64,000 nucleotides of DNA from Enterococcus sp. BWR-S5 (GCF_016745255.1 NZ_JADOEQ010000013.1:62001-126000), one strand, 5' to 3'. Counted from the stretch's first letter, positions 8,472-17,067 are shown. Notes: generated from the sequence alone by a model not told the origin. Translations and numbers: made by a program.

Positions 8472-9268
8472 CCTAACACCTCCCGAATTCTTTTTTCAGG
8501 ATCATGGCTGACGACAACCTGATTGCCGTCTGACATGATTGCCTTTAGATACTGAATACTTGTTTTGTATGCAGTGATATCATCTTGAATCAGCGCCGGG
8601 ATTCGACGTAGTTTTTTCGTTTTCTCTAACAGGTCAATTCCCCAACAGATATCAGCAGCTACAAAGAGGTTGTGTTCTGGAAGATACATACAAAGCTGAC
8701 CTTTTGCATGACCATCAAAGGAAGCCAGCAGGATACTGCCATCTCCAAATAAATCATATGCTTCTTTATAGGGAAAAGCACTCTGTTTTTCTCTGGGTGC
8801 GATTCGTTCGATTCGTTCATCAAAATCAGTTGGTAAAAATTCATGGAATATCAGTGACTTAAATTTGTTCTTTTTATAGGCTTGGAAGCACTCCTCAGAA
8901 AGTAGAAAGCGCGCGTTAGGGAAATACTTCGTGCCACCGATATGGTCCGGATGAAGATGAGAAAGAATCACCAAGCGTATCTCTTCCGGTTGAATGCCTG
9001 ATTGCTTGAGCTGATAATCAATCATTTGCTTCCTATCAATTACCGTCGGATTCAAACGATTATAGATGCGATAAAGCCATTTCTTTTGATAAAGCTCGGT
9101 TGTATAGCCGGTATCATACAGGATATAGCCCTGAGATTTATGTTTCAATAGAAAAACACCTGCCGGAAACAACAGCTCTTTCTTTTCTTCTTGTTTGAAC
9201 AGCGTTGCTTGATTGTTGGTACAATATCCGCAAGCGTAATAGTTAATTGTTTCTATAGTCTTCTGCAT
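8468..9268 (-). CDS. Metallo-beta-lactamase-fold hydrolase
   Basis: 266-residue MBL-fold protein with the binuclear metal motif HLHPDHIGG, a later DGHAKGQ histidine and a C-terminal SHDPEKR. It resembles lactonases and the PqsE-type thioesterases. The N-terminus, with YYACGYCTNN, has no signal peptide, so it is cytoplasmic. It overlaps the epimerase gene by 26 bases and the ligase gene by 4, which indicates translational coupling. Beside a ligase and a KAS III, hydrolysis of a thioester or lactone intermediate is the reasonable inference. Confidence 0.8.
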   Translation of the reverse strand: MQKTIETINYYACGYCTNNQATLFKQEEKKELLFPAGVFLLKHKSQGYILYDTGYTTELYQKKWLYRIYNRLNPTVIDRKQMIDYQLKQSGIQPEEIRLVILSHLHPDHIGGTKYFPNARFLLSEECFQAYKKNKFKSLIFHEFLPTDFDERIERIAPREKQSAFPYKEAYDLFGDGSILLASFDGHAKGQLCMYLPEHNLFVAADICWGIDLLEKTKKLRRIPALIQDDITAYKTSIQYLKAIMSDGNQVVVSHDPEKRIREVLG

Positions 9269-10220
9269 ATTTTTTTATTCCCTCAGCTACTGTCATTTTT
9301 GGCTGGTAGTTCAGCTCATTTTTCGCCTTGTCTATGGACAAGGTTTGGCTGTATTTCAATAAATAGAGTGTATATTTTGTGAAAATCGGTTCCTTGGTAA
9401 TCCGCAATAGTGAGTACAGCTTTTCTAAGCTGCTTGCAACGCCGTACATCAATGAATAGTTCAAAGAAAGATAGTGTACAGGGACGCCCAGCTCACAATG
9501 AAGCTGATCCAGTATTTCTTTAAACGGCGTCGGCTCATTATTCGTAATATTGTAGGTCTCTCCAACTGCCTGACTGCTTTCCAGGCTTAAGCGAACAGCT
9601 AATGCAACATTCTCCACACAGGTTACATCAATCAGTTGCTGCCCACCATCAAAAAGAGGGATACCAATTTTTTTATTTACTTTTATCAAGCGCGGAATAA
9701 TACTTGTATCGCCAATACCAAACAACCCTCTAGGTCGAAGGATAACACTATCTACGGTAGCTTTTTCACGAATTTTTTCTTCGGCCAACAGCTTGCTTTT
9801 GATATAAAAATTCAGCTCATTCTTCTCCGGCGCTTCAGTTTCTTTAACCTGCAACTGATCCTTCGCAGCTGCGTAAATACTGGGAGAGGAGATGAAAACC
9901 AGCCGCTTAACCTGATTAGCTTCACATGCCGCAAGCACATTTTCTGTTCCGACAACATTTGTCTGATAAAAATCAGACCACTTACCCCAAACGGTCGATA
10001 AAGCACCGGCATGAACAATAGCATCCATCCCCTCTGCTGCTGCCATAATCCCGCTTGGCTCAGTAAAATCACCTTGAATAAAGCGCACCTTTTCATTGGT
10101 TAGGCCCTCGCCAATTGACGCATTCCGCCCAAAGGCTGTAACCTCATACCCTTGCGCGGCAAGCTCCTCCAATATATATTTCCCTAAAAATCCTGTGGCT
10201 CCTGTTACCAATACGTTCAT
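9243..10220 (-). CDS. NAD(P)-dependent epimerase/3-beta-HSD-like reductase
   Basis: 325-residue extended SDR. It has the Rossmann glycine motif VTGATGFLGKYI at residues 5-16, an SSPSIYAA block and the catalytic YIKSK (Y-x-x-x-K) near 140. The AFGRNASIGEGL and ILRPRGLFGIGD stretches are like the 3-beta-hydroxysteroid dehydrogenase/OleD group. It would oxidise or reduce a hydroxy/keto group on a lipid or sugar. Its start overlaps the GT1 stop by 4 bases. It is the second of two reductases in this operon, the other being the classical SDR at 13246. Confidence 0.8.
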   Translation of the reverse strand: MNVLVTGATGFLGKYILEELAAQGYEVTAFGRNASIGEGLTNEKVRFIQGDFTEPSGIMAAAEGMDAIVHAGALSTVWGKWSDFYQTNVVGTENVLAACEANQVKRLVFISSPSIYAAAKDQLQVKETEAPEKNELNFYIKSKLLAEEKIREKATVDSVILRPRGLFGIGDTSIIPRLIKVNKKIGIPLFDGGQQLIDVTCVENVALAVRLSLESSQAVGETYNITNNEPTPFKEILDQLHCELGVPVHYLSLNYSLMYGVASSLEKLYSLLRITKEPIFTKYTLYLLKYSQTLSIDKAKNELNYQPKMTVAEGIKKYAEDYRNN

Positions 10221-11488
10221 TTTCTCACCATTTTCATTAATCGTTGGATTTCTTCATCTATTGCTTGTGATGGTTTATAAGTTGAAAACTGCTTACTCAG
10301 CCTTTCCAGCTCTGGCCACTCCGATTTTTGCAGCAGTTCCTGCAATTTTCCGATTACTTGTGTTGTTTTTTTCTTTTTCGTTGTCATTGCAATGCCAGCA
10401 TGCTCCGCTCTGACTGCGTAATCAAACTGATCATAGTCATGAGGTAAGATTAACGCCGGCTTTTGATACTTGATACAATTATATAAAATGCCGGCTCCTC
10501 CATGATGAATCACATAATCGAACTGTGCCATATTTTTTGAATAAGGGATATAGCCATATTGATAAACATTTTCTCCAATTTTTTCATGTTCATCCGCTCT
10601 TTTATTGTCGCCTAAAGAGAGGATAAACAAATACTCCGGAAAATGAGCCGCTATCTCTAAAAGCTGCTTTTTCATCGCCGTCTTCCCCCATAACAGATGC
10701 GTGCCTAAAGTAACCAGGATTGTTTGACGAAAAGCGGTTTTATCAAGAATTACAATCTCTTTCTTTTCCGGCGAATGACAGCAAGGACCAATCCATTTGA
10801 ACTGTTTTGGAAACGTCCGTGAAAATTCCAGCTCCTCCATCCCCATGCCCAAAATGGACATCGGCGAATAAATGGCTTCTTCGCCTTTGTCATTGTATAG
10901 CGTAATGCCCAATGCAGCGGCTTCCTTTCGAATCAAAAAGAAAAATCCTTTTTTTACTGTACGAACCAGCCTTCGACCCAAAAAGTCCCGCAAGTGATAT
11001 GGTATTCCGCGTTTGCTTCTCCAGCCGCCTATATAGCTAGGTGTACCGTCTTTTGTTTCCAAGGCGAAAGGAGTCGGTATTGTCGTAATCCAAGGAATAG
11101 CCAGTCGCTCGCAAACGACTCCCGCCGGAACCGCAATAAAGTCTGCGATAACAATATCCGTTTGATTCTCTATCAACGCATTCTCTATCTGCTGAACAGC
11201 TTTCGGAATCAGTGTAACATTTTGCCTCAATTGCTGATACATCTCTGTCAATTTCGCCTGAGTCTCTGTATTGGCGATGTCTTCCATAATCGTTGGATGC
11301 TCCGGAAATAATGGATAGCTGCCAAAGCCCAGCGCTTCTACCGTCTCTATTTTTTGTACGCCTGTAATAAAACGAATGCTGTATCGCTCGTTTTGAAGCA
11401 ATGGCGTCATCACCTCCAACAAGGGATAAAGATGCCCGCTAAACGGAACCGCAATCACATCAATTCTAATTTTTTCTGATGCAGTCAT
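10217..11488 (-). CDS. GT1-family (UGT/MGT-like) glycosyltransferase
   Basis: 423-residue GT-B enzyme. The N-terminal acceptor domain opens with VIAVPFSGHLYPLLEVM. The C-terminal nucleotide-sugar site reads HHGGAGILYNCIKYQKPALILP...DQFDYA, a standard UGT signature. Such enzymes glycosylate small lipophilic acceptors in the cytoplasm or at the membrane. The ATG at 11488 is chosen over the TTG at 11494 because GGGAG is placed correctly for it. It overlaps the hydrolase gene by 23 bases. It implies that the operon's product is a glycoside. Confidence 0.85.
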   Translation of the reverse strand: MTASEKIRIDVIAVPFSGHLYPLLEVMTPLLQNERYSIRFITGVQKIETVEALGFGSYPLFPEHPTIMEDIANTETQAKLTEMYQQLRQNVTLIPKAVQQIENALIENQTDIVIADFIAVPAGVVCERLAIPWITTIPTPFALETKDGTPSYIGGWRSKRGIPYHLRDFLGRRLVRTVKKGFFFLIRKEAAALGITLYNDKGEEAIYSPMSILGMGMEELEFSRTFPKQFKWIGPCCHSPEKKEIVILDKTAFRQTILVTLGTHLLWGKTAMKKQLLEIAAHFPEYLFILSLGDNKRADEHEKIGENVYQYGYIPYSKNMAQFDYVIHHGGAGILYNCIKYQKPALILPHDYDQFDYAVRAEHAGIAMTTKKKKTTQVIGKLQELLQKSEWPELERLSKQFSTYKPSQAIDEEIQRLMKMVRK

Positions 11489-12098
11489 CAACAATCTCCC
11501 TCACTTCCGAGCTCATCAAGTAATCAAAATGTGTACTTTCGACAAGATAATCTGGCTGATGTCTGTCCAGCAGCCTAGAATAAATATCCTTTTTACCTTT
11601 AATCACTATACACGGATACTTCTCTTTATTGATTTTTTTCAAGGACACAGGTCCCAGTGCAATAATCTTCAATTTTTTATACCGACTGTCAATGCTTGGC
11701 AAAATGGTAGTCAGCATATTCAAGCCTGAGCTTTGCGAAATAATAATGACCTCCTCACACTGAAAAACAGGCGTTAAGTGACGAATTAGCTCCTTTTGAA
11801 ACGTTTTGTTCCAACGTGTGTGCAAAAAATACAAGCAGTTGCTCCAACTGGCCTGCAGCAACGAAGGGAAAACCGGATTCGAATTAACAAACCCTTCATT
11901 ATAAGGAAAATTCATTGGCAGCCAATCCGATGATTGATTAAGACTCCAAGAAAAAAATGAGCGCTGATATTCAGATAGCTCTGCATGCTCAAAGTGACTG
12001 CTTCCGCTGATGAAGAGAACCACCTTCTGACCTTTTACCAGTGTTTCAGCCTCATTCAATTGCTGTAATCGGTGAAGGTAGCTACGAAATTTACTCAT
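11466..12098 (-). CDS. Putative alpha/beta-hydrolase-like protein
   Basis: 210 residues, not firmly assignable. A serine in a nucleophile-elbow-like ISQSSGLNML, a later aspartate in KGKKDIYSRLL and a histidine in ESTHFDYLM are arranged as in a small alpha/beta hydrolase, though the usual first Gly of GxSxG is Ser. I use the ATG at 12098, which overlaps the end of the GT2 gene; an ATG at 12116 is also in frame. It could act as an esterase, thioesterase or acyltransferase in the same pathway. Confidence 0.55.
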   Translation of the reverse strand: MSKFRSYLHRLQQLNEAETLVKGQKVVLFISGSSHFEHAELSEYQRSFFSWSLNQSSDWLPMNFPYNEGFVNSNPVFPSLLQASWSNCLYFLHTRWNKTFQKELIRHLTPVFQCEEVIIISQSSGLNMLTTILPSIDSRYKKLKIIALGPVSLKKINKEKYPCIVIKGKKDIYSRLLDRHQPDYLVESTHFDYLMSSEVREIVDDCIRKN

Positions 12099-13242
12099 AA
12101 CGAATTTTCCCATCATATACTCGAATTTTTCTATTTCGCCACAAAATCACAGACGGTGTAAGTAACGTATACAAATAGAGTAATGGTAGTAAAAAGTCAT
12201 TCAACACCTCATAAAAGGCAGCTGAAGCTCCTTCATGAATTGAGAATACCTTTTCTCGGTATTGCTTCATCACAAATGCCTTAACACCCATCAAGCCTAC
12301 GACTACTAACGGGGCAATACCTCCAACAGCGATACTTATAAGCAGCAGCAGTGTCGGTAACAGACTAGGCAAAACAACTAGAAGAAGCAAGTTGAGCGAC
12401 CGATGTCTATTCATATAAATCGTCGCAAACAGAAGCCAGCGTTTCATCAGCCGCACATATTGCTGCGGATTATCCAGCGTGGTACGAACGTTACAAGGAA
12501 TACTGCTTTGAACCAGCTGGACTCCCTGCTCCATCAGATATTCAGCCACAGCGAGGTCGTCGCACAATTCTTCTTGAATGCTTTCAAATACGTGGTATTT
12601 CCTTAACAGCTCGGTTTTTATGATATAAAACATGCCGTTGACAGTATTCGTTTCATTCCTGTATGCCATAGGAAAATAGGTGACTAAAGAATTGCTATTC
12701 ACAAAGCCGGCAACCAACCGAGACCAAAAGTCCGTTTGCCCATCATTATAAGGGATACCGGTAACTAAAAATTCATCCCTTCGCTGCTCATAAACAGACA
12801 TTTCACTAAAACGCTGAAAATCAATTACACTATCATCATCTAAGACAATCGTATACTCTGTTTGTATAGCTGCCAACCCTTGCTGCAGCTTAAAGCTTTT
12901 AGGATTGATTCTATCCGGCACCTCATCCAGCAGTAGGCATTTCGTCCGCTCGTTATAGGTTGGATTTTCCAATATAGCTGCTGCTATGTCCTGAGCCGTC
13001 TGATCCTGTTTATCCAATAACCAGATAAAACGCATCGTCCTTGTGTTGGCAAGATTTTTTTCGAGGTCCTGCCTTAATCTTGGATCACCTGATAAAATAG
13101 GTTGAACAATCGTGTAGCTCGCTTCATTTATCTTGGTTGTCTCCCTTTTTCTTTTTTCTGTAATACTTAACGAAGCCAGATGCAGCCGCAAACAAAACAA
13201 AACGACGGCAAATACTATGACACTGAGAAATAGAACAACCAT
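12091..13242 (-). CDS. Membrane GT2 glycosyltransferase (ceramide glucosyltransferase-like)
   Basis: 383 residues. One N-terminal membrane helix (1-22) is followed by a GT-A domain with YTIVLDDDSVID (the DxD region), EELCDDLAVAEYL and LMKRWLLF, the D...D...(x)xxRW layout of processive and ceramide-type GT2/GT21 enzymes. Several C-terminal membrane helices follow (about 270-370). It would transfer a sugar to a membrane-embedded lipid at the cytoplasmic face. The ATG has AAAGGGAG, which overlaps the preceding SDR stop codon. Its presence beside a soluble GT1 suggests two sugar additions, or two steps on a lipid product. Confidence 0.75.
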   Translation of the reverse strand: MVVLFLSVIVFAVVLFCLRLHLASLSITEKRKRETTKINEASYTIVQPILSGDPRLRQDLEKNLANTRTMRFIWLLDKQDQTAQDIAAAILENPTYNERTKCLLLDEVPDRINPKSFKLQQGLAAIQTEYTIVLDDDSVIDFQRFSEMSVYEQRRDEFLVTGIPYNDGQTDFWSRLVAGFVNSNSLVTYFPMAYRNETNTVNGMFYIIKTELLRKYHVFESIQEELCDDLAVAEYLMEQGVQLVQSSIPCNVRTTLDNPQQYVRLMKRWLLFATIYMNRHRSLNLLLLVVLPSLLPTLLLLISIAVGGIAPLVVVGLMGVKAFVMKQYREKVFSIHEGASAAFYEVLNDFLLPLLYLYTLLTPSVILWRNRKIRVYDGKIRYE

Positions 13243-13245
13243 TTT

Positions 13246-14028
13246 TCACACTCCCTTTGCTATGTATTTTCCAACAACCTTGATTCGTAACTTAAGTGGT
13301 AAACAGCGCAGGACTACTGTCATCAGCTGATTTCTTCTTCCGATTGTTACAGCCGAACGATTTGAAAAAAGAGCATTGGCAATCCCTTTACCAACCTGCT
13401 CGGCACTCATTTCAAAATGGGTTTCTGTCTGACTTCTTACCATCTTCTCCTTTGTTTTTGGCTCGAAGAAAGCTGTACTTGTTGGGCCTGGGGACACAGC
13501 AATTACTTTCACCTGCTTACTATACTTCCTAACCTCTTCTCCAAGCCCTAAGCTGTAATGGTAAAGAAACGCTTTGGATGAAGCATAGGTATTCATAAAA
13601 GGATGGGGATAGAATGCTGCCGTTGAACAAATCACTGCAATAACTCCATAATCCTGTGCGACAAAGCGTTGAGCAAAGGTCTTCAGCAGCAACATCGAGG
13701 CTTGTACATTTACCTGCAGTATCTCTTCCTCTTCTTCAATAGAGAGTATATTAAAATCACCCACTTTTCCAATCCCGGCACAATGAATCAGAATATCCAC
13801 TTGAAGTTCATTCACCAGAAAGGATTTCACCTCTTCACTTTTATTAAGGTCTACACAGTAACAAACACAACGTTGCTTGAAGCGCTGTTCTATGTCCGTT
13901 TTTAACTCAGCCAATTTTTCATTTGAGCGACCGACAACGTACAAGTCGTAGCCGTCTTCAGCTAATCTATAGGTCAGTGACCGCCCAATTCCAGAAGTAG
14001 CCCCGGTAATCAAAACCTTCTTACTCAT
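13246..14028 (-). CDS. Short-chain dehydrogenase/reductase, first gene of the operon
   Basis: 260-residue classical SDR. It has the TGATSGIGRSLTYRL cofactor motif at residues 7-21, HCAGIGKVG, catalytic Ser in VICSTAAF and Tyr/Lys in YASSKAF. The C-terminus is hydrophobic and basic (LRCLPLKLRIKVVGKYIAKG), as in membrane-associated lipid-reducing SDRs such as ketosphinganine reductase-like proteins. The ATG at 14028 has a strong GGAGGAGG. It is led by a promoter at 14062-14090 and heads eight co-directional genes. It would reduce a beta-keto or similar group. Confidence 0.8.
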   Translation of the reverse strand: MSKKVLITGATSGIGRSLTYRLAEDGYDLYVVGRSNEKLAELKTDIEQRFKQRCVCYCVDLNKSEEVKSFLVNELQVDILIHCAGIGKVGDFNILSIEEEEEILQVNVQASMLLLKTFAQRFVAQDYGVIAVICSTAAFYPHPFMNTYASSKAFLYHYSLGLGEEVRKYSKQVKVIAVSPGPTSTAFFEPKTKEKMVRSQTETHFEMSAEQVGKGIANALFSNRSAVTIGRRNQLMTVVLRCLPLKLRIKVVGKYIAKGV

Positions 14029-14061
14029 TCATTTCCTCCTCCCCGTCATGAGATAGCTTTT

Positions 14062-14090
14062 ATTATCCCAGTAAACGCAATGAAAAACAA
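14062..14090 (-). promoter_or_regulatory. Promoter of the eight-gene biosynthetic operon
   Basis: On the minus strand there is TTGTTT (14085-14090), 17 bases and GATAAT (14062-14067), about 30 bases upstream of the SDR start. I see no other comparable promoter within the operon. Confidence 0.6.
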
Positions 14091-14359
14091 TATTGGAAAC
14101 TTTCGAAAACCATTAAGGAAGACCGCTTATACTCACCCAGCCAGTTCTTTTAGTCTATATGTTTTATGCTAAATCCTTCCTTCTGTTAAAAATGATTTTT
14201 TGAATTGAGCTCAACAAAAGAACACCTATACCTCAACAGGAAGCGTTTCTGATTATCTTGTAAAGGCCAATTACCCAACTGTTATCCTAGCCATAATCCT
14301 AACAAGCGGATACACATGAGATTCTCAACTTTCAACTAGTTTTCAAGTGAGCATACATT
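14091..14359. other. Non-coding gap between operon and methyltransferase
   Basis: Between the two divergent promoters I see no convincing ORF or RNA gene. A short TTGAGCTCAA palindrome lies in the GAATTGAGCTCAAC segment (about 14202-14214) and could be a regulator site. Nothing else stands out. Confidence 0.4.
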
Positions 14360-14388
14360 TTGACTAGCACTACAACAAAAAGTAAAAT
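14360..14388 (+). promoter_or_regulatory. Promoter of the methyltransferase gene
   Basis: TTGACT (14360-14365), a 17-base spacer and TAAAAT (14383-14388), 37 bases upstream of the ATG. A near-consensus vegetative promoter. Confidence 0.75.
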
Positions 14389-14425
14389 AAAATCCTAAAT
14401 AAATTATTGAAGTGAGGTATGCTGT

Positions 14426-15418
14426 ATGGATAAAACTTATCATGATTTTTTAGCAGCAACATGGCGCCCAGCAGAAATTGAATCAATTTTTACTGCATTG
14501 GAACTGGAAATATTTGATGATATTGCCGGCGGCTGTCATACTGCGGAGGAATTAAGCAGCTCTAAAAAGTATCATTTACCTACGATTAAACGAATTTTAG
14601 CATTACTGACAAACACTGGATTTTTAGCTGAAGAGGACGGTGAATACACTGTTGAAAGCAAGTTCGCCCCTTATGTACTAAAGGACAGTCCGCTATATAG
14701 TGGTACGATCTGGTTGCTTCATCAACGATTAAATCGCAACTTATTCGGTCATCTTACCGAAATGACTCTTAGTGGGCAAAGCGGTGTAAACGTTTTCTCT
14801 GATGAGAATCATGAAGTCTGGGAAAGTGCCATGCCCTTTCTTAAATCCTTAGCCGTTATTAGTGCTAAAAATATTGTGACTCATTTCAAAAATAATTTAT
14901 TACAAAAAGATGATTTGAAAATACTGGATTTGGGTTGCGGAACTGGTATGTATACGTCAAGTCTACTCGCAGAAAACCCTTCTTGGACAGGAATTGGAAT
15001 TGATAATGAAGATGTTATCGAAATTGCAAAGGAAAATAACCGAGAGCTCGTGGAACAAAATCGGCTGCAATTCTTCACTGGCAATATTTTTGATAGATTC
15101 GAAGAAATACCTGAAGTGGATCTCATTATCTTAAGTAATGTCATGCATGGCTATAACGATCAGGAAAATATTGAACTAATAAAAAATACACGTCAGTATC
15201 TAAAACCGGATGGACAGATTCTTATAAACGAGTTTTTACTCACCGATCCTGCTGATAGTTTAGAGTCAATGTTTGATTTATTCTTTTCTCTCGTTGGTAC
15301 CGGAAGTTCTTTTACCCCTGACCAGTTAATCCAAATATTTGATGCAGCTGATTTAAAAAAAGTCGGCGAAATAGAGTTAGAATCGCCTTCTACTGTTTAT
15401 CTTTTTTCTCAAAATTAA
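14426..15418 (+). CDS. Class I SAM-dependent methyltransferase (O-methyltransferase-like)
   Basis: 330 residues. Residues 1-90 look like the winged-helix dimerisation domain of plant/polyketide-type O-methyltransferases (ALELEIFDDIAGG...KYHLPTIKRILALLTNTGFL). A Rossmann SAM domain follows, with motif I LDLGCGTGMYTSSLL, the acidic GIGIDNED and motif IV LIILSNVMHGYN. The start has GTGAGG upstream. It is transcribed divergently from the eight-gene operon with its own promoter, so it may be a tailoring enzyme for that product, or unrelated. The acceptor is unknown. Confidence 0.75.
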   Translation: MDKTYHDFLAATWRPAEIESIFTALELEIFDDIAGGCHTAEELSSSKKYHLPTIKRILALLTNTGFLAEEDGEYTVESKFAPYVLKDSPLYSGTIWLLHQRLNRNLFGHLTEMTLSGQSGVNVFSDENHEVWESAMPFLKSLAVISAKNIVTHFKNNLLQKDDLKILDLGCGTGMYTSSLLAENPSWTGIGIDNEDVIEIAKENNRELVEQNRLQFFTGNIFDRFEEIPEVDLIILSNVMHGYNDQENIELIKNTRQYLKPDGQILINEFLLTDPADSLESMFDLFFSLVGTGSSFTPDQLIQIFDAADLKKVGEIELESPSTVYLFSQN

Positions 15419-15450
15419 GAGATAAGCGCTGTATAAACGAGGACCTATTA

Positions 15451-15493
15451 AAACAGCGACTATTTGGAAAATACATCCAAGTAGTCGCTGTTT
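15451..15493. terminator. Strong hairpin between convergent genes
   Basis: AAACAGCGACTA (15451-15462) pairs perfectly with TAGTCGCTGTTT (15482-15493), extended inside by TTTGG/CCAAG around a 9-base loop. On the minus strand the stem is followed by TTTTAATAGG, and the + side lacks a long T run. It probably ends both the methyltransferase and DUF1048 transcripts. Confidence 0.65.
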
Positions 15494-15562
15494 CAGGTAT
15501 TCCATTTTCCGACTTTCCCAAGATAACAAAGACAGACAGCTCTGTTTTAACTTACAATCACT

Positions 15563-15919
15563 TTATTCGCTAAGTCGTTTTTTCACTCGTTCATTGACTT
15601 TTCTCTTCAATTCATTCATCTGCGTTTTTGCCTGTACTTCCCGTAACATAGTTTCTGCGAACTCTCCGACATCATTGCCAACCAGCTCCAAAGCAGGAAC
15701 ATTATTTTCTGCTCCTTCTTCAAAGAACTCGATTAAATTATAAAGAGCATTCAGCATATCCATGCCATCTCCTGCTGAAAATTGCCAAACAAATTTTTGA
15801 ATTTCATCATAAACGACTTGGTAATCCTTTGGCAGCTGCTTCATCTCTTCCATTTTTTCCCGGTATTTCTTTTTATCTATTTTGACTTGCTTGAAATAGT
15901 CCATAAAATTAAGATTCAT
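15563..15919 (-). CDS. DUF1048 family protein
   Basis: 118 residues, soluble and mostly helical, highly charged at both ends (KQVKIDKKKYREKMEEM, LKRKVNERVKKRL). DUF1048 proteins are repeatedly found beside PadR regulators, as here, where the genes overlap by 11 bases. Function unknown. It is the last gene of the ABC/PadR operon. Confidence 0.75.
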   Translation of the reverse strand: MNLNFMDYFKQVKIDKKKYREKMEEMKQLPKDYQVVYDEIQKFVWQFSAGDGMDMLNALYNLIEFFEEGAENNVPALELVGNDVGEFAETMLREVQAKTQMNELKRKVNERVKKRLSE

Positions 15920-16244
15920 CTCGTTTAGTCTCCTTCAGTTTTTCAATTTGCTGTGAAACGAATGCCCAACGCTTCCAAAAAAGCGCCAATTCGGTTTTTC
16001 CTTCATCATTCAATGTGTAAAACTTTCTCAAAGGGCCCAGACTTGATTTTTTCTTGGTCACTTCAACGAACCCTTTCTTTTCTAATCTGAGTAAGATTGT
16101 GTAAACTGTTCCTTCCGCAATATCAGCAAACCCATAGCTCTGTAAGTCTTTTGTGATCTCGTAGCCGTAGGTTTCTTTTTGCTCGATGATTTCCAATATC
16201 ATGCCTTCCAACACACCTTTGAGCATTTCTGTAATACCGTCCAC
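15909..16244 (-). CDS. PadR family transcriptional regulator
   Basis: 111-residue winged-helix repressor. The PadR N-terminal domain is plain: MLKGVLEGMILEIIEQKETYGYEI, then AEGTVYTILLRLEKKGFVEV and the wing KFYTLNDEGK. The start is GTG at 16244 with AAGGTGAT upstream. It is third in an operon with a drug-exporter-type ABC pair, the usual pattern for LmrR-like self-regulating efflux operons. Its likely targets are the CTACTTAG inverted repeats at 18002-18078. Confidence 0.9.
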   Translation of the reverse strand: MDGITEMLKGVLEGMILEIIEQKETYGYEITKDLQSYGFADIAEGTVYTILLRLEKKGFVEVTKKKSSLGPLRKFYTLNDEGKTELALFWKRWAFVSQQIEKLKETKRDES

Positions 16245-16307
16245 GTTAAATAATCACCTTTCTTCACTTGTTTTACCAATTCTCTCAATAAACGCCTTAC
16301 AAATCAA

Positions 16308-17066
16308 TCATTTAAGCATTTTTTTGTAGTAAAAACGAATTGCCAGAAATTGGAAAAGCAGCATCGTTCCAAGCAGCCAAATGACTGCTGTCAGGAAATC
16401 TCCGGAAAATTTTCCATCCGTCAAAAGCATCCGCAGGCTGTTAATAATTGATGTCATCGGCTGATATTCTGCAAACCCCTTTAGAGCCTTAGGAAGTGTC
16501 TCAGTAGGTACAAAGCCCGAACTAATAAACAGTAACCCCAAAAGCAGATAGGAGAAAACGCTGGCTGACTCATTACTTTTGGCAATCAAACCGAAAAATA
16601 CTGCAATCCAAGACAAGGCATAATTTGTCAGCAGAATCAGAGCAGCGATTGCCAACCAATCTAGTAAATCAGCTTGAGGACGAAACCCAATCAAAATGCC
16701 GACAAGCAGAACAACGATTGTTGAAATAAAATTGAAAAATACACTCGTGAATACATGACCATTCAATACAGCCAATCTGGAAATAGGCATCGAATTAAAG
16801 CGATCAAAAACGCCATTCTTTACGTCATCGTTCAAACGAAATGCTGTATACCCAACACCGCTGGCAATCGTAAACAATAAAATGGCCGGCAGAATAAAGC
16901 CTTTATACGCTTCTTGAGAAGTCGACATCGCTCCGCCAAAAATATAAACAAACGCCAGCATGACCATGATTGGCATGACAACAACAGAGATAATCGTATC
17001 AATACTTCGAGTCATATGCTTCATCATTCTACCAGTCAAAAACCATGAATCTTGTAAAATTGTCAT
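16308..17066 (-). CDS. ABC-2 type transporter permease (DrrB-like)
   Basis: 252 residues with six predicted membrane helices (for example VVMPIMVMLAFVYIFGGAM, LLVGILIGF, LLLGLLFISSGFVP). The ABC-2 signature region with FNSMPISRLAVLNGH lies after the second helix. The ATG at 17066 is chosen because GGGGAG sits at the right distance; it leaves one base after the ATPase stop. It forms the membrane half of an exporter with the ATPase at 17068. The substrate is unknown and may be a drug or lipid. Confidence 0.85.
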   Translation of the reverse strand: MTILQDSWFLTGRMMKHMTRSIDTIISVVVMPIMVMLAFVYIFGGAMSTSQEAYKGFILPAILLFTIASGVGYTAFRLNDDVKNGVFDRFNSMPISRLAVLNGHVFTSVFFNFISTIVVLLVGILIGFRPQADLLDWLAIAALILLTNYALSWIAVFFGLIAKSNESASVFSYLLLGLLFISSGFVPTETLPKALKGFAEYQPMTSIINSLRMLLTDGKFSGDFLTAVIWLLGTMLLFQFLAIRFYYKKMLK

Positions 17067-17067
17067 G

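Noticed and set aside
14069-14082. cre-like AGTAAACGCAATGA in the promoter spacer of the eight-gene operon
   Set aside because: Three mismatches to the cre consensus at conserved positions; kept only as a weak possibility.
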